Made by a program: the position numbers and the translations under genes. A DNA stretch of 44,250 bases from Thiotrichaceae bacterium (GTDB lineage Bacteria > Pseudomonadota > Gammaproteobacteria > Thiotrichales > Thiotrichaceae). The notes under the pieces were generated by a model. It ran no database searches. It saw only the letters and a list, made by a program, of their open reading frames with translations, and was not told the DNA's origin. This document shows, piece by piece, positions 23,152-30,484 of the stretch (position 1 is the first letter of the stretch; each line of letters starts with the position of its first letter). The stretch lies in NCBI GenBank assembly GCA_026991755.1, contig JALXAX010000153.1, positions 1-44,250 on the forward strand. Direction: 5' to 3'.

Positions 23152-24525
23152 TTAAGCCTTACGCCGTTTATACCAAATAAATACACCCGTAAGAATCAGC
23201 AACAACGGTATGATAATCAGAAACAACAAACCAATGCCATACAACCATTTCGCTTCTAGATTAAGACGTGTATCAGGCGCTCCCGTTGTCTTTATGCCGA
23301 TCAGATTATCATCAGCTGACAACCAATTGAAGATAGCAGTCGATATATCCATATTACCGACATGGCCAATAAACGCATTGAGCATAAAATCACTATCGCC
23401 CACAACGACGACTCGTTGTAACTTGTCATTATCATCGTACTTCACCGTACGCGTCATAGAAACACCAATCGGTAACGGTCCTGCTTTATCGCCAGAGTCT
23501 TCATTGAAACGCACATCGCCCTTCAGCTCATCAACTTCTAGCCAACTCGTCGGTAGGCTTAGTAAAAAGTCTTCATAAGTCCAATCACTTTCTAGCTCTT
23601 CATCACGCCCTATCGCAGTAGCAAAAGGGAACAGCGTTTGCAGTGTCATCTCCCCACTAATTTCCGCCCCATTGTAATCAACCACTGGAATCACAGCAGG
23701 GTGTTTAATGCCTAACAGCTCGCGTAACTGCACATTGGCATCAACCAAAGTACCCTCATCAATCATTAATCCGAGCATTTCTTCAATAGGTGCTAAACCA
23801 TGTAATGATCCTGGCTCGTGTAACCAGAGAAGATTGCCGCCCTTTTCTATATAGCGTTTGATGATGTCGACTTCACCCGCTAGCAGGTCTTTTTGAGGTG
23901 AGGCGATAACCAGCAGGCTGGTGTTCTCAGGCAAGGTTTGTGTACGCACCAGGTTATGAGGCTGTAAAATAAAGCCACGGTTTTTTAGTACATTAGCGAG
24001 TTTCGCCATGCCTGTTGATTTCGTAGCAAAAGGCTGTCGCTCATCATGGCCTTCAAGAAAAATAACCATTCTGTCTGCATTGCGTGATAAGCGCTGGATG
24101 ACATTAGCTAGTGATTGCTCCGTGAGCGATTCAACCACTTCTTTTCTGTCGCCCAGCTTGACCAGGACTTGCCCCTGATAAGCAATACCATCTTCTTTGG
24201 CACGTTCAGGATCAAGCTCTGGGTTGACCATTTCTACGCTGATATCCGATTTAAACTTTTGGTACTTGGCGATACGTTTTTTGATCTCGCTATGCATGCT
24301 GACATCATCGGGGACATAAGCGACAAAAGATAGCGGCTCTTCTATCGACTGTAACAATTGTTGTGTGGCCGTGCTAAGCGTGTTTCGGTTACCAAATGTC
24401 CAATCCGATTGATATTGATGCTTCTGCGCCAAATAGCCCAACATACCCAAGATAAGCACAAACACCACGTAAAAGAAGGTATCTAGAAGACCTATTTTGA
24501 TATGTGACCACTTATTCATTTTCAT
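23152..24525 (-). CDS. GldG-like ABC-associated protein
   Basis: The 457-residue protein belongs to the GldG/ABC_transp_aux family (PF09822). There is an N-terminal membrane helix (about 11-31), a large periplasmic part, and a C-terminal helix (about 430-452) followed by YKRRKA. The segments VIFLEGHDERQP and NLLWLHEPG fit the family's conserved DUF4350-like core. In Bacteroidetes GldG works with GldA and GldF in gliding; in gammaproteobacteria the same trio has no settled role. It follows the permease by 12 bp on the same strand. Its stop TAA lies within the target duplication of a family B element. Confidence 0.85.
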   Translation of the reverse strand: MKMNKWSHIKIGLLDTFFYVVFVLILGMLGYLAQKHQYQSDWTFGNRNTLSTATQQLLQSIEEPLSFVAYVPDDVSMHSEIKKRIAKYQKFKSDISVEMVNPELDPERAKEDGIAYQGQVLVKLGDRKEVVESLTEQSLANVIQRLSRNADRMVIFLEGHDERQPFATKSTGMAKLANVLKNRGFILQPHNLVRTQTLPENTSLLVIASPQKDLLAGEVDIIKRYIEKGGNLLWLHEPGSLHGLAPIEEMLGLMIDEGTLVDANVQLRELLGIKHPAVIPVVDYNGAEISGEMTLQTLFPFATAIGRDEELESDWTYEDFLLSLPTSWLEVDELKGDVRFNEDSGDKAGPLPIGVSMTRTVKYDDNDKLQRVVVVGDSDFMLNAFIGHVGNMDISTAIFNWLSADDNLIGIKTTGAPDTRLNLEAKWLYGIGLLFLIIIPLLLILTGVFIWYKRRKA

Positions 24526-24537
24526 TATAGTACTCTC

Positions 24538-25299
24538 CTATCTCTGTAGACTTTCGTTGTCGATTTTTCGAATAGTCAGCACGAGAAAGCCGATGATAAA
24601 CAGTAAGTAATACACTAAATCACCGCTCTGAAAGAGGCCTTGTAAAAAGGATAGAAAATGACCGAAATGTGAAATATAAACAAAGATTTCACTACCATTA
24701 GATGCTGACTTTCCAGAGATATACAGCACGACCAAAAAGAGCAATAAGCCAAAACTGGAAATAGCGGCAATGATAGGTTGTTGACTGAGCGATGAGATAA
24801 ACAACCCTGCTGCGGCAAAGGAAGCCAGCAGTAGAATAAGCCCTAAAATAGATGACAGTATTTTACCAATATCCAACGAAGTACCTAGCTGCAATGATAA
24901 CGGCATCAAGGAAATTAGCACTACCATTAAGAGAATAAACAGTAACAAACCCAAATATTTACCTAGTACAATATCTGTAACGGAGATAGGTGAAGAGCGT
25001 AACAAGGTAAACGTACCGTTCATTCTCTCTTCGGCAAAGCTACGCATGGTGAGGATTGGCATAACAGCTAGCATGATAATCCCCGCCCATAAATAGACCG
25101 CTGCAACTACAGTATCGGTCACGCCTGGCGCATTATCCATACCTGCTGTTTCTGGCTGAATTACTTCGATAAATTCTTGCACGAGTACCAAAAAAATCAT
25201 CCCTAAAACAAACTGCAATACCGCCAAAATACTCCAAGCCAGTGGCGAGCTAAACATGCGTTTAAACTCCGTCCAGGCGATTGAAAACATTACACTCAT
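24538..25299 (-). CDS. ABC-2-type permease (GldF-like)
   Basis: This 253-residue integral membrane protein with about six helices carries the ABC-2 permease pattern: amphipathic N-terminus FSIAWTEFKRMFSSPLAW, a large loop, and the motif RSFAEERMNGTFTLLRSSPI near residues 87-106. It pairs with the ATPase upstream, which it overlaps by four bases (ATGA), and with the GldG-like protein downstream. It would form the channel of an exporter or a mechanochemical complex; the cargo is unknown. Confidence 0.88.
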   Translation of the reverse strand: MSVMFSIAWTEFKRMFSSPLAWSILAVLQFVLGMIFLVLVQEFIEVIQPETAGMDNAPGVTDTVVAAVYLWAGIIMLAVMPILTMRSFAEERMNGTFTLLRSSPISVTDIVLGKYLGLLLFILLMVVLISLMPLSLQLGTSLDIGKILSSILGLILLLASFAAAGLFISSLSQQPIIAAISSFGLLLFLVVLYISGKSASNGSEIFVYISHFGHFLSFLQGLFQSGDLVYYLLFIIGFLVLTIRKIDNESLQR

Positions 25300-26234
25300 G
25301 CGGTTTGCCCTTCTTGATGTACAAGGTCTAAGAATATACTTTCCAAGCTACTGCTTTGCGGAGTCAACTCGGTTATCTTCCAGTTCTCGGTGAATGCCAG
25401 TTTACACAAGGTATCTGCCATATGTGGCTGACCATTAAAATGGATTTTATAGCGTGCAAAACCTAGCGATTCCACCTCATCTATTGCTTCGAGAGTAGAT
25501 AGCTTTTGTGTGTCAATCTCACTTTCGAACCCCATCAAATAGACAGGGTCACCATGACTTCTTTCAAGGTCTTCAAGGGTATCTTCAAATACGGTTTTGC
25601 CTTGGGTGATAATCTGCACGCGATCACAGACAATTTTTACTTCAGGCAGAATATGCGTAGATAAAATAACGCTGTGATCACTACCCAGTTCACGTATCAA
25701 ATCTCTAATTTGATTAATCTGGATTGGATCTAACCCAACCGTTGGTTCATCCAAAATAACTACAGAGGGCTGATGTAAAATAGCTTGTGCTATACCCGTA
25801 CGTTGTTGATAACCTTTTGAAAGGTTGCCAATCAGGCGTTTACCTACATCCGTTAAACCACATCGTTGCATCGCAAAATCTACCGCTGATATGATATTTT
25901 TTGATCTCAGGCCATGTAGTTTTGCGCAATAGCGCAGGTATTCCAACACCGTCATATCGCGATATACGGGAGGTTGCTCAGGTAAATAACCGATATGTTT
26001 TTTTGCTTCGCGAGGATCATCCAGTAAATCAATACCCGCAATGGTGATTTCGCCACTAGCGGGGGAAATATTGCCCGTCAATATTTGCATCGTTGTAGAT
26101 TTACCCGCGCCATTTGGCCCAAGCAAACCGAGCACTTCGCCTTGTTGCAAACGAATGGAAACACCTGCAACCGCGTGATGCTGACCGTAATGACGATGAA
26201 GATTGGAAGCTTGTACCAATACATCCCGTGCCAT
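25296..26234 (-). CDS. ABC transporter ATPase (GldA-like)
   Basis: A cytoplasmic ABC ATPase of 312 residues. Walker A GPNGAGKST lies at 39-47, the Q-loop at YLPEQPP, signature NLSKGYQQR at 137-145, Walker B VVILDEPT at 158-165, and STHILPE as the H-loop. The remaining 100 residues form a C-terminal domain typical of multidrug/ABC-2 ATPases such as CcmA and GldA. It is the first gene of a four-gene set with permease, GldG-like and DUF4340-like proteins. Upstream is a 210-bp divergent region facing the SPOR gene. Confidence 0.92.
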   Translation of the reverse strand: MARDVLVQASNLHRHYGQHHAVAGVSIRLQQGEVLGLLGPNGAGKSTTMQILTGNISPASGEITIAGIDLLDDPREAKKHIGYLPEQPPVYRDMTVLEYLRYCAKLHGLRSKNIISAVDFAMQRCGLTDVGKRLIGNLSKGYQQRTGIAQAILHQPSVVILDEPTVGLDPIQINQIRDLIRELGSDHSVILSTHILPEVKIVCDRVQIITQGKTVFEDTLEDLERSHGDPVYLMGFESEIDTQKLSTLEAIDEVESLGFARYKIHFNGQPHMADTLCKLAFTENWKITELTPQSSSLESIFLDLVHQEGQTA

Positions 26235-26254
26235 AGTAACCCCTAGTTATTATT

Positions 26255-26354
26255 GAGACTTTGCATGAAAATCTCTTGAATGGATGTGATGACGAAATAA
26301 TATACTTTAAAACATGATAAGAATAGTTTTTTAGCATCATGAAACATAAAGTAT
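26255..26354. repeat. Family A-like end plus inverted repeat in divergent promoter region
   Basis: GAGACTTTGCATGAAAA at 26255-26271 matches the tip of family A elements. Further on, 26302-26318 and 26336-26354 form an imperfect inverted pair (ATACTTT...CATGAT against ATCATG...AAAGTAT). Both lie in the 210-bp space that must hold promoters for the ABC operon (leftward) and the SPOR gene (rightward). The structure could be a decayed miniature element or an operator. Confidence 0.5.
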
Positions 26355-26444
26355 ACTATACAGAATATGCTTTTAGTTATTGATAAAGTTAACTATCTAC
26401 TTTATCGTTAAACGGCTTGCTACTATTTCCATCAGGATTTTTCC

Positions 26445-27650
26445 ATGCGTGTGACTAACTTCATCGCCAATAAGACTCATATAAACACCCATAAACACCG
26501 TGTATTTATATCCCAATCACTACTTGTACTAAGTTGTCTTAGCACTTCTTTTAGTGTTTCAGCAGCACCTTCCTTGGTTCACGGGGTACAAGGTATTCCC
26601 GCATCTATCCAGAACCAAATATGTCGCGATCTATCACCCGACAAAAAAGCCTGTGGTATCGATGATATAATTTATTATATCGACTCACTAGCATTAGATA
26701 ATGATGAAGTATTACTACTCTTCTTTTTGAAAGACAAAACAAGCAGGTATCATCGTAGTTTAACAATACCCGTTAAGATCAATGCAACCGGTGAATGGAT
26801 TACAGGTACCGCTTTTCTGGGTGAGCCCCGTGATGTGGTCGCTAAAAAAGGGTGGAAAAGCCATAACTTATGGATGCATGCCCAGTTTAACAAACTAGGA
26901 AAGACCCCTATTCTGCTCAAAAGCAAACAAGGCTTGGATTGGACATCGGTTGCGTTACCGCATATCAATGGTGCAAGCTATCAATCTACCGATATCACTA
27001 AACTCTGTTTTAGTGGTAAAGATTTATTCCTTAGCTTACAGAGCATTCGAGGCAAAGATCAAAGCAGTACCAGTTATTGGAGTGCGAACCAAAGCAAGCT
27101 ATTAGCTTCTTCAGCTAGCGCTTCAAAGCTGTGGAAACCCATCAACAAAAAACAATTTCTAGCTAAGCGTTGTGATACGGCAAAACCCGTCAAAAACAAA
27201 TGGCTTATCCAACAAGGTGAAACGCTTACGTTGCTATTTCAAGAGGCTAGTGGTTTAGCTATAAAGGTTCCTCACAAAACCCTAACTACCGTGTTAAATG
27301 GCTCAACATCGGTTGCTAATAACAAACAAGAGCCACGGAAAAAGATAGCATCAACTGCAACAAAAAAAGAAACACCTGCTAATAATAAGATAGCTAGTAA
27401 GAAAACAGGCTTTAATATCCAAGTGGCTGCTTATAGCAATGACCTCTTGGTCAAAAAACTGGTAACCCAATTAAAGAAAGCCCATTTTAAAGGCTTCTCA
27501 AAAGCATTCCAAAGTAATGGTAAAAAGATTAACCGCGTTTACGTTGGACCATTTCCAGATAGAAAAACAGCAAGCACCCGATTGGTTGACTTGAAGAAAA
27601 TTTTTAAGGGTACAGGGGTTAGTTCTGCATTTGTTACTACTATTAAATAA
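26445..27650 (+). CDS. Secreted protein with C-terminal SPOR domain
   Basis: The 401-residue protein has an N-terminal signal (hydrophobic about 22-40, cleavage near VSAA), a middle domain of about 240 residues I do not recognise (with a C/D-rich start CRDLSPDKKACG), a Lys/Ala/Thr-rich linker (about 285-320), and a SPOR domain at about 322-400 beginning FNIQVAAYS and including RVYVGPFPDRKTA. SPOR domains bind denuded peptidoglycan at the septum, so a role near the division site is inferred. CAGGA nine bases before the ATG supports the start. A full family A element follows four bases after the stop. Confidence 0.8.
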   Translation: MRVTNFIANKTHINTHKHRVFISQSLLVLSCLSTSFSVSAAPSLVHGVQGIPASIQNQICRDLSPDKKACGIDDIIYYIDSLALDNDEVLLLFFLKDKTSRYHRSLTIPVKINATGEWITGTAFLGEPRDVVAKKGWKSHNLWMHAQFNKLGKTPILLKSKQGLDWTSVALPHINGASYQSTDITKLCFSGKDLFLSLQSIRGKDQSSTSYWSANQSKLLASSASASKLWKPINKKQFLAKRCDTAKPVKNKWLIQQGETLTLLFQEASGLAIKVPHKTLTTVLNGSTSVANNKQEPRKKIASTATKKETPANNKIASKKTGFNIQVAAYSNDLLVKKLVTQLKKAHFKGFSKAFQSNGKKINRVYVGPFPDRKTASTRLVDLKKIFKGTGVSSAFVTTIK

Positions 27651-27653
27651 GTT

Positions 27654-27773
27654 GAGACCTTTTCACGAAAGATATGACGCATTTAGCAAGCTTAATCATT
27701 GAATTGAGCGTTTTGACAAAATCTGAAAGTTTACGCTCTTTTTACTCTCGCCATACTTTCACGCAAAGGGCTC
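27654..27773. mobile_element. Complete short family A miniature element
   Basis: The ends GAGACCTTTTCACGAAAG and CTTTCACGCAAAGGGCTC are inverted. Read on the minus strand, the first 60 bases follow the same order as the 159-bp copy at 42449-42607 (TATGGCGAGAG, then AAAGAGCGTAA, then CAGATTTTGTC). It is 120 bp long, with a shorter centre. It begins three bases after the SPOR gene stop and could act as its transcript end. Confidence 0.85.
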
Positions 27774-27836
27774 ATAAAAGCACTCAATTTCCGAAATAGG
27801 GACTGTGAGAATCATTTCCTGTAAAACGACAAATAA

Positions 27837-28667
27837 TCAGGAAGATAAATTAGCGGTAAGAAACTCGGACAAGCGCGTACAAACTTTCTTGTCGTGTAGC
27901 ACGCGATTATGCCCTAGTTGGCTTGTTTCAAAAATTTCAACATCAGGTCGTATATCCCTAAGTTTGATCGCATCTGAAAGTGGAACCATTAGGTCTTCGT
28001 CATCATGAACTACAAGTACCTTTTGTGAAAGATCGGAGATGAAATTTACGGAACTCATTGAATCAACATCCAGACAAATTTCGCGTTCAACTATATCCAT
28101 AAATTTCTGACGAGCCTTAGTCCCTAACCCAAGAAAATCCCAATACCTTTCAAACACACCTACACATGAACTCGGGGCAGAAATAAGAATTAAAAGTTTC
28201 GCACGTAAGCCCAATTGGCAGGCATATGCAGATGCCGCACCACCAAAAGAATGTCCGATGATAGCATCTGGCTTTTTATCTAAATCCTCAATATCGCTCA
28301 TTAATGTTTTGGTGAAAGGGGCTAAACTTGTCCGCTTTCCTGGACTATCACCATGACCAGGGCCATCCCAAACAATGACTTCGTTACCTGTTTCCTGGCA
28401 GGCTGTTATTAGCTTCTTTAATTTAGAGCCACGACTCATCCAACCATGAATGACCCAAATTTTTTTTTCGCCTGCTCCAAAGACTCGTCCACGACAACCG
28501 CTTGCAAATTCGACCGGTTCGCCTGTTGCCCAAAACTCTTTTTCTTTGTTATTTCTAGTCGATTTTCTTGGGCGGAAAAGGATTTGAACACTTAACCTGG
28601 CAGAAAGGCTTGATGAAACCTTATCAATTTGGCGAATGACGTAGGGTAAAACTGTTTCAAACTTCAT
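27837..28667 (-). CDS. Alpha/beta hydrolase
   Basis: The 276-residue alpha/beta hydrolase has an oxyanion motif HGWMSRG at about 74-80 and nucleophile elbow GHSFGG with Ser140. The acid is probably Asp222 or Asp225 in VVHDDEDLMVP, and the base His253 in QLGHNRVLHD. No signal peptide is visible. The substrate cannot be told; esterases, lipases and C-C hydrolases all share this set. GGAAG lies six bases before the ATG. The gene is boxed in: a family B element ends close to (23 bases upstream of) its start, and a family A element lies 63 bases past its stop. Confidence 0.85.
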   Translation of the reverse strand: MKFETVLPYVIRQIDKVSSSLSARLSVQILFRPRKSTRNNKEKEFWATGEPVEFASGCRGRVFGAGEKKIWVIHGWMSRGSKLKKLITACQETGNEVIVWDGPGHGDSPGKRTSLAPFTKTLMSDIEDLDKKPDAIIGHSFGGAASAYACQLGLRAKLLILISAPSSCVGVFERYWDFLGLGTKARQKFMDIVEREICLDVDSMSSVNFISDLSQKVLVVHDDEDLMVPLSDAIKLRDIRPDVEIFETSQLGHNRVLHDKKVCTRLSEFLTANLSS

Positions 28668-28689
28668 TATTTTCTTCCAATTTCTAATA

Positions 28690-28850
28690 CCTGAATCCGT
28701 GACTTCAATGCGGATAATAGGGGATAAGAGATTGGTTTAGCACGGGATTTCAAAAAATCTTAGCTTCACCCTTCGTTAAGCGGGCATTTTTTAAACCCGT
28801 GATGAATCAATATCTTATTCCCTATGCCGTAGTGAAGTCACGGATTCAGG
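28690..28850. mobile_element. Family B miniature element with TAATA target duplication
   Basis: The 161-bp unit begins CCTGAATCCGTGACTTCA and ends with its exact 18-base inverse. It is flanked by TAATA at 28685-28689 and 28851-28855, a 5-bp duplication of an AT-rich target as for the copy at 22954-23150. It separates the hydrolase start from a decayed cobD fragment, and so replaces whatever promoter was there. Confidence 0.92.
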
Positions 28851-28855
28851 TAATA

Positions 28856-29059
28856 GAATGTTTTTTTGTTTTCTAAGGTTTAGCGATGAGAGCAAACACA
28901 TCCAAAAGAAACTGGGATAAAGCCTGATTAGGCGCATGAAGAAGTGATTCTGCCTTATCCGTTTACCAGCCAAGACCAACCAGAGATGCCCGTATTTAGG
29001 CTCGCCTAGCCATAAGTCCAATGCAATAACAGAGGGGATAAGAAAAAGTAATGAGTCAT
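28856..29059 (-). pseudogene. Decayed cobD/cbiB 5' fragment
   Basis: The minus strand from the ATG at 29057-29059 reads MTHYFFLSPLLLH in one frame, continues as ALDLWLGEPKYGH in the next frame, and then SLVGLG in a third. Joined, this gives the N-terminus of CobD/CbiB (adenosylcobinamide-phosphate synthase), whose family motif is LDxxxGxP..HPLVxxG. At least two frameshifts and the lack of the remaining 250 codons make it a pseudogene. The family B element lies at its downstream edge. The assignment rests on a short region. Confidence 0.5.
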
Positions 29060-29181
29060 ACTATAATTATTTCCACATCTGACTACAACAACACTAATGA
29101 TCCTTAATAAACGCCATTGAACAGCTTGTAAGAGTGACCTGTTTGGCTGAATAGCGCATTGAAAAAAAGCGCTTCATTACT

Positions 29182-29211
29182 TGTTGGGCTTCGTGCCTCA
29201 GCGCCAACCTA
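29182..29211. repeat. REP-type hairpin downstream of SH3 gene
   Basis: TGTTGGGCTTCG followed by CCTCAGCGCCAAC forms an imperfect hairpin (GTTGGGC with GCGCCAAC) ending in CTAC, the wording of widespread gammaproteobacterial REP repeats. It lies 47 bases past the stop of the SH3 protein, on the expected side for a transcript end. The remaining 150 bp between this and the cobD fragment show nothing I recognise. Confidence 0.6.
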
Positions 29212-29258
29212 CCCATTAGCTCTTTATGCCTATTATAAACACTCTAGACTAAAGTGAC

Positions 29259-30062
29259 TCAACGGCTCAATTCAACCTCAGCCCAGTAGTGCCCTTTTGT
29301 ACCCGAGCGGCGAATTTTTAAGATCTTTACACTGTCATCTGTTTTCAAGTTTTTTACTAACCGAGCGGTGCCTTTTCTAACAGGTGGTTCTGCTCGCATG
29401 TTTAGTGCTTGAATTACGGTGTAGTTTCTACCTACTCTTGGAAGTACTTTATTGACATCAAGTGTTTTGGTGAACCATGCATTGTTATAAAACCGCCCTA
29501 GATAAACCCAACCAGAGTTAGCGCTAGTATTCCGTCCTGTTTGCTGTGTTCTTTGTTGTGTATTTGCTAGGGCTTGTGAATCTAATATATAGTTTGCCGT
29601 CAGTAATTCCCCCTCAGAGAGTTTATGTTTAGCTCGTGATTTTTTCTTGGCTGTTTGGCTTTTAGCAACTTTTGTATCTTTCTGGGCTACGCTTCTGCTA
29701 TCAGTTTCATTCTGTTGGGCATCATTCACAATATTATCGGTGTCGGCTTTAGCTTCAACAGTGTCGGTATTAATTTCAGCGGTGTCAGCCTTATCAACCC
29801 CATCAGCACTTTCTGCAAGCCCATTTGCCTCATCTTCATTCTTAGCGAGCTGATCTACTACAGCCTTTAGAATAGCTTTGTTAAGGTCTTTCTCTGGCTC
29901 TTCGTTGTCTGTACCTTGATCTTGATCTAAAGATATTTCACTTTTTTCGGCAGCCATCCCATCACTGCCATCTTCTGCATAGGCGAGTGCGACCATGCTA
30001 CAAAATGTTAAGGATAAAAATGAACAAAACTTAAAGCCACGCTTATGAGGGGTAAAATACAT
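29259..30062 (-). CDS. Secreted SH3-domain protein with acidic low-complexity region
   Basis: The 267-residue protein has a signal peptide (about 10-29, cleavage after AYA), a long acidic Ala/Asp/Glu/Lys/Thr-rich stretch (about 30-150) of low complexity, a basic bridge (KKKSRAKHK), and a C-terminal bacterial SH3 domain (about 205-267) with ALNMRAEPP and YWAEVEL. An envelope role is likely. The SH3 part resembles that of the 1218-2105 lipoprotein only in general pattern. No operon partner is close: it stands 422 bp from the RND gene. Confidence 0.7.
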   Translation of the reverse strand: MYFTPHKRGFKFCSFLSLTFCSMVALAYAEDGSDGMAAEKSEISLDQDQGTDNEEPEKDLNKAILKAVVDQLAKNEDEANGLAESADGVDKADTAEINTDTVEAKADTDNIVNDAQQNETDSRSVAQKDTKVAKSQTAKKKSRAKHKLSEGELLTANYILDSQALANTQQRTQQTGRNTSANSGWVYLGRFYNNAWFTKTLDVNKVLPRVGRNYTVIQALNMRAEPPVRKGTARLVKNLKTDDSVKILKIRRSGTKGHYWAEVELSR

Positions 30063-30081
30063 AACAACCTTTAAATAGAAG

Positions 30082-30367
30082 TAAGCTTAAACCTAGATTC
30101 CTCAGTTGACCGCTTCCAGCTATCATTAAGTAATTGATAAACCATTAAGAAGTAGCTATTTTAATTTTCACTCTCAGAGTGAGAGCGCTACAGCTTATAG
30201 AGCAACCCTGCTGAAGCTTCTAAGTTTCGCTAAAGCTCAACTAAGTTTTAGGCTGATTGGCTATGTAAAAAAACTCATTAAGGATCAACCATTAATTCTT
30301 TTTTTACTACGCCACTCAGCCTAAAAGAATCACTCTATAAGCCGTCCAACTGAGGATTCTAGCTTAA
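30082..30367. repeat. Large nested palindromic element
   Basis: Inverted pieces lie in mirrored order: TCCTCAGTTG (left) with CAACTGAGGA (right); GCTTATAGAG with CTCTATAAGC; and TTTTAGGCTGA with TCAGCCTAAAA. The right arm is continuous, whereas the left arm carries extra insertions, including GCTGAAGCTTC. The unit spans about 285 bp of the 422-bp gap and has no ORF. It looks like an aged miniature element; no second copy was seen. The rest of the gap (to 30484) is AT-rich and featureless. Confidence 0.7.
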
Positions 30368-30484
30368 AATAAATAATAAAATAAGCTATTTAAGGTCGCA
30401 TCATACAAAACATTGGTTGATAAATAAACACTTCTATCAATATAACTAACTGCTATTATTGATTTGTCAGATTTTACTAAAAAG

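Noticed and set aside
28815..29021. A 68-codon minus-strand frame as an intact small gene
   Set aside because: It ends inside the family B terminal repeat and only makes sense as a frameshifted piece of cobD.
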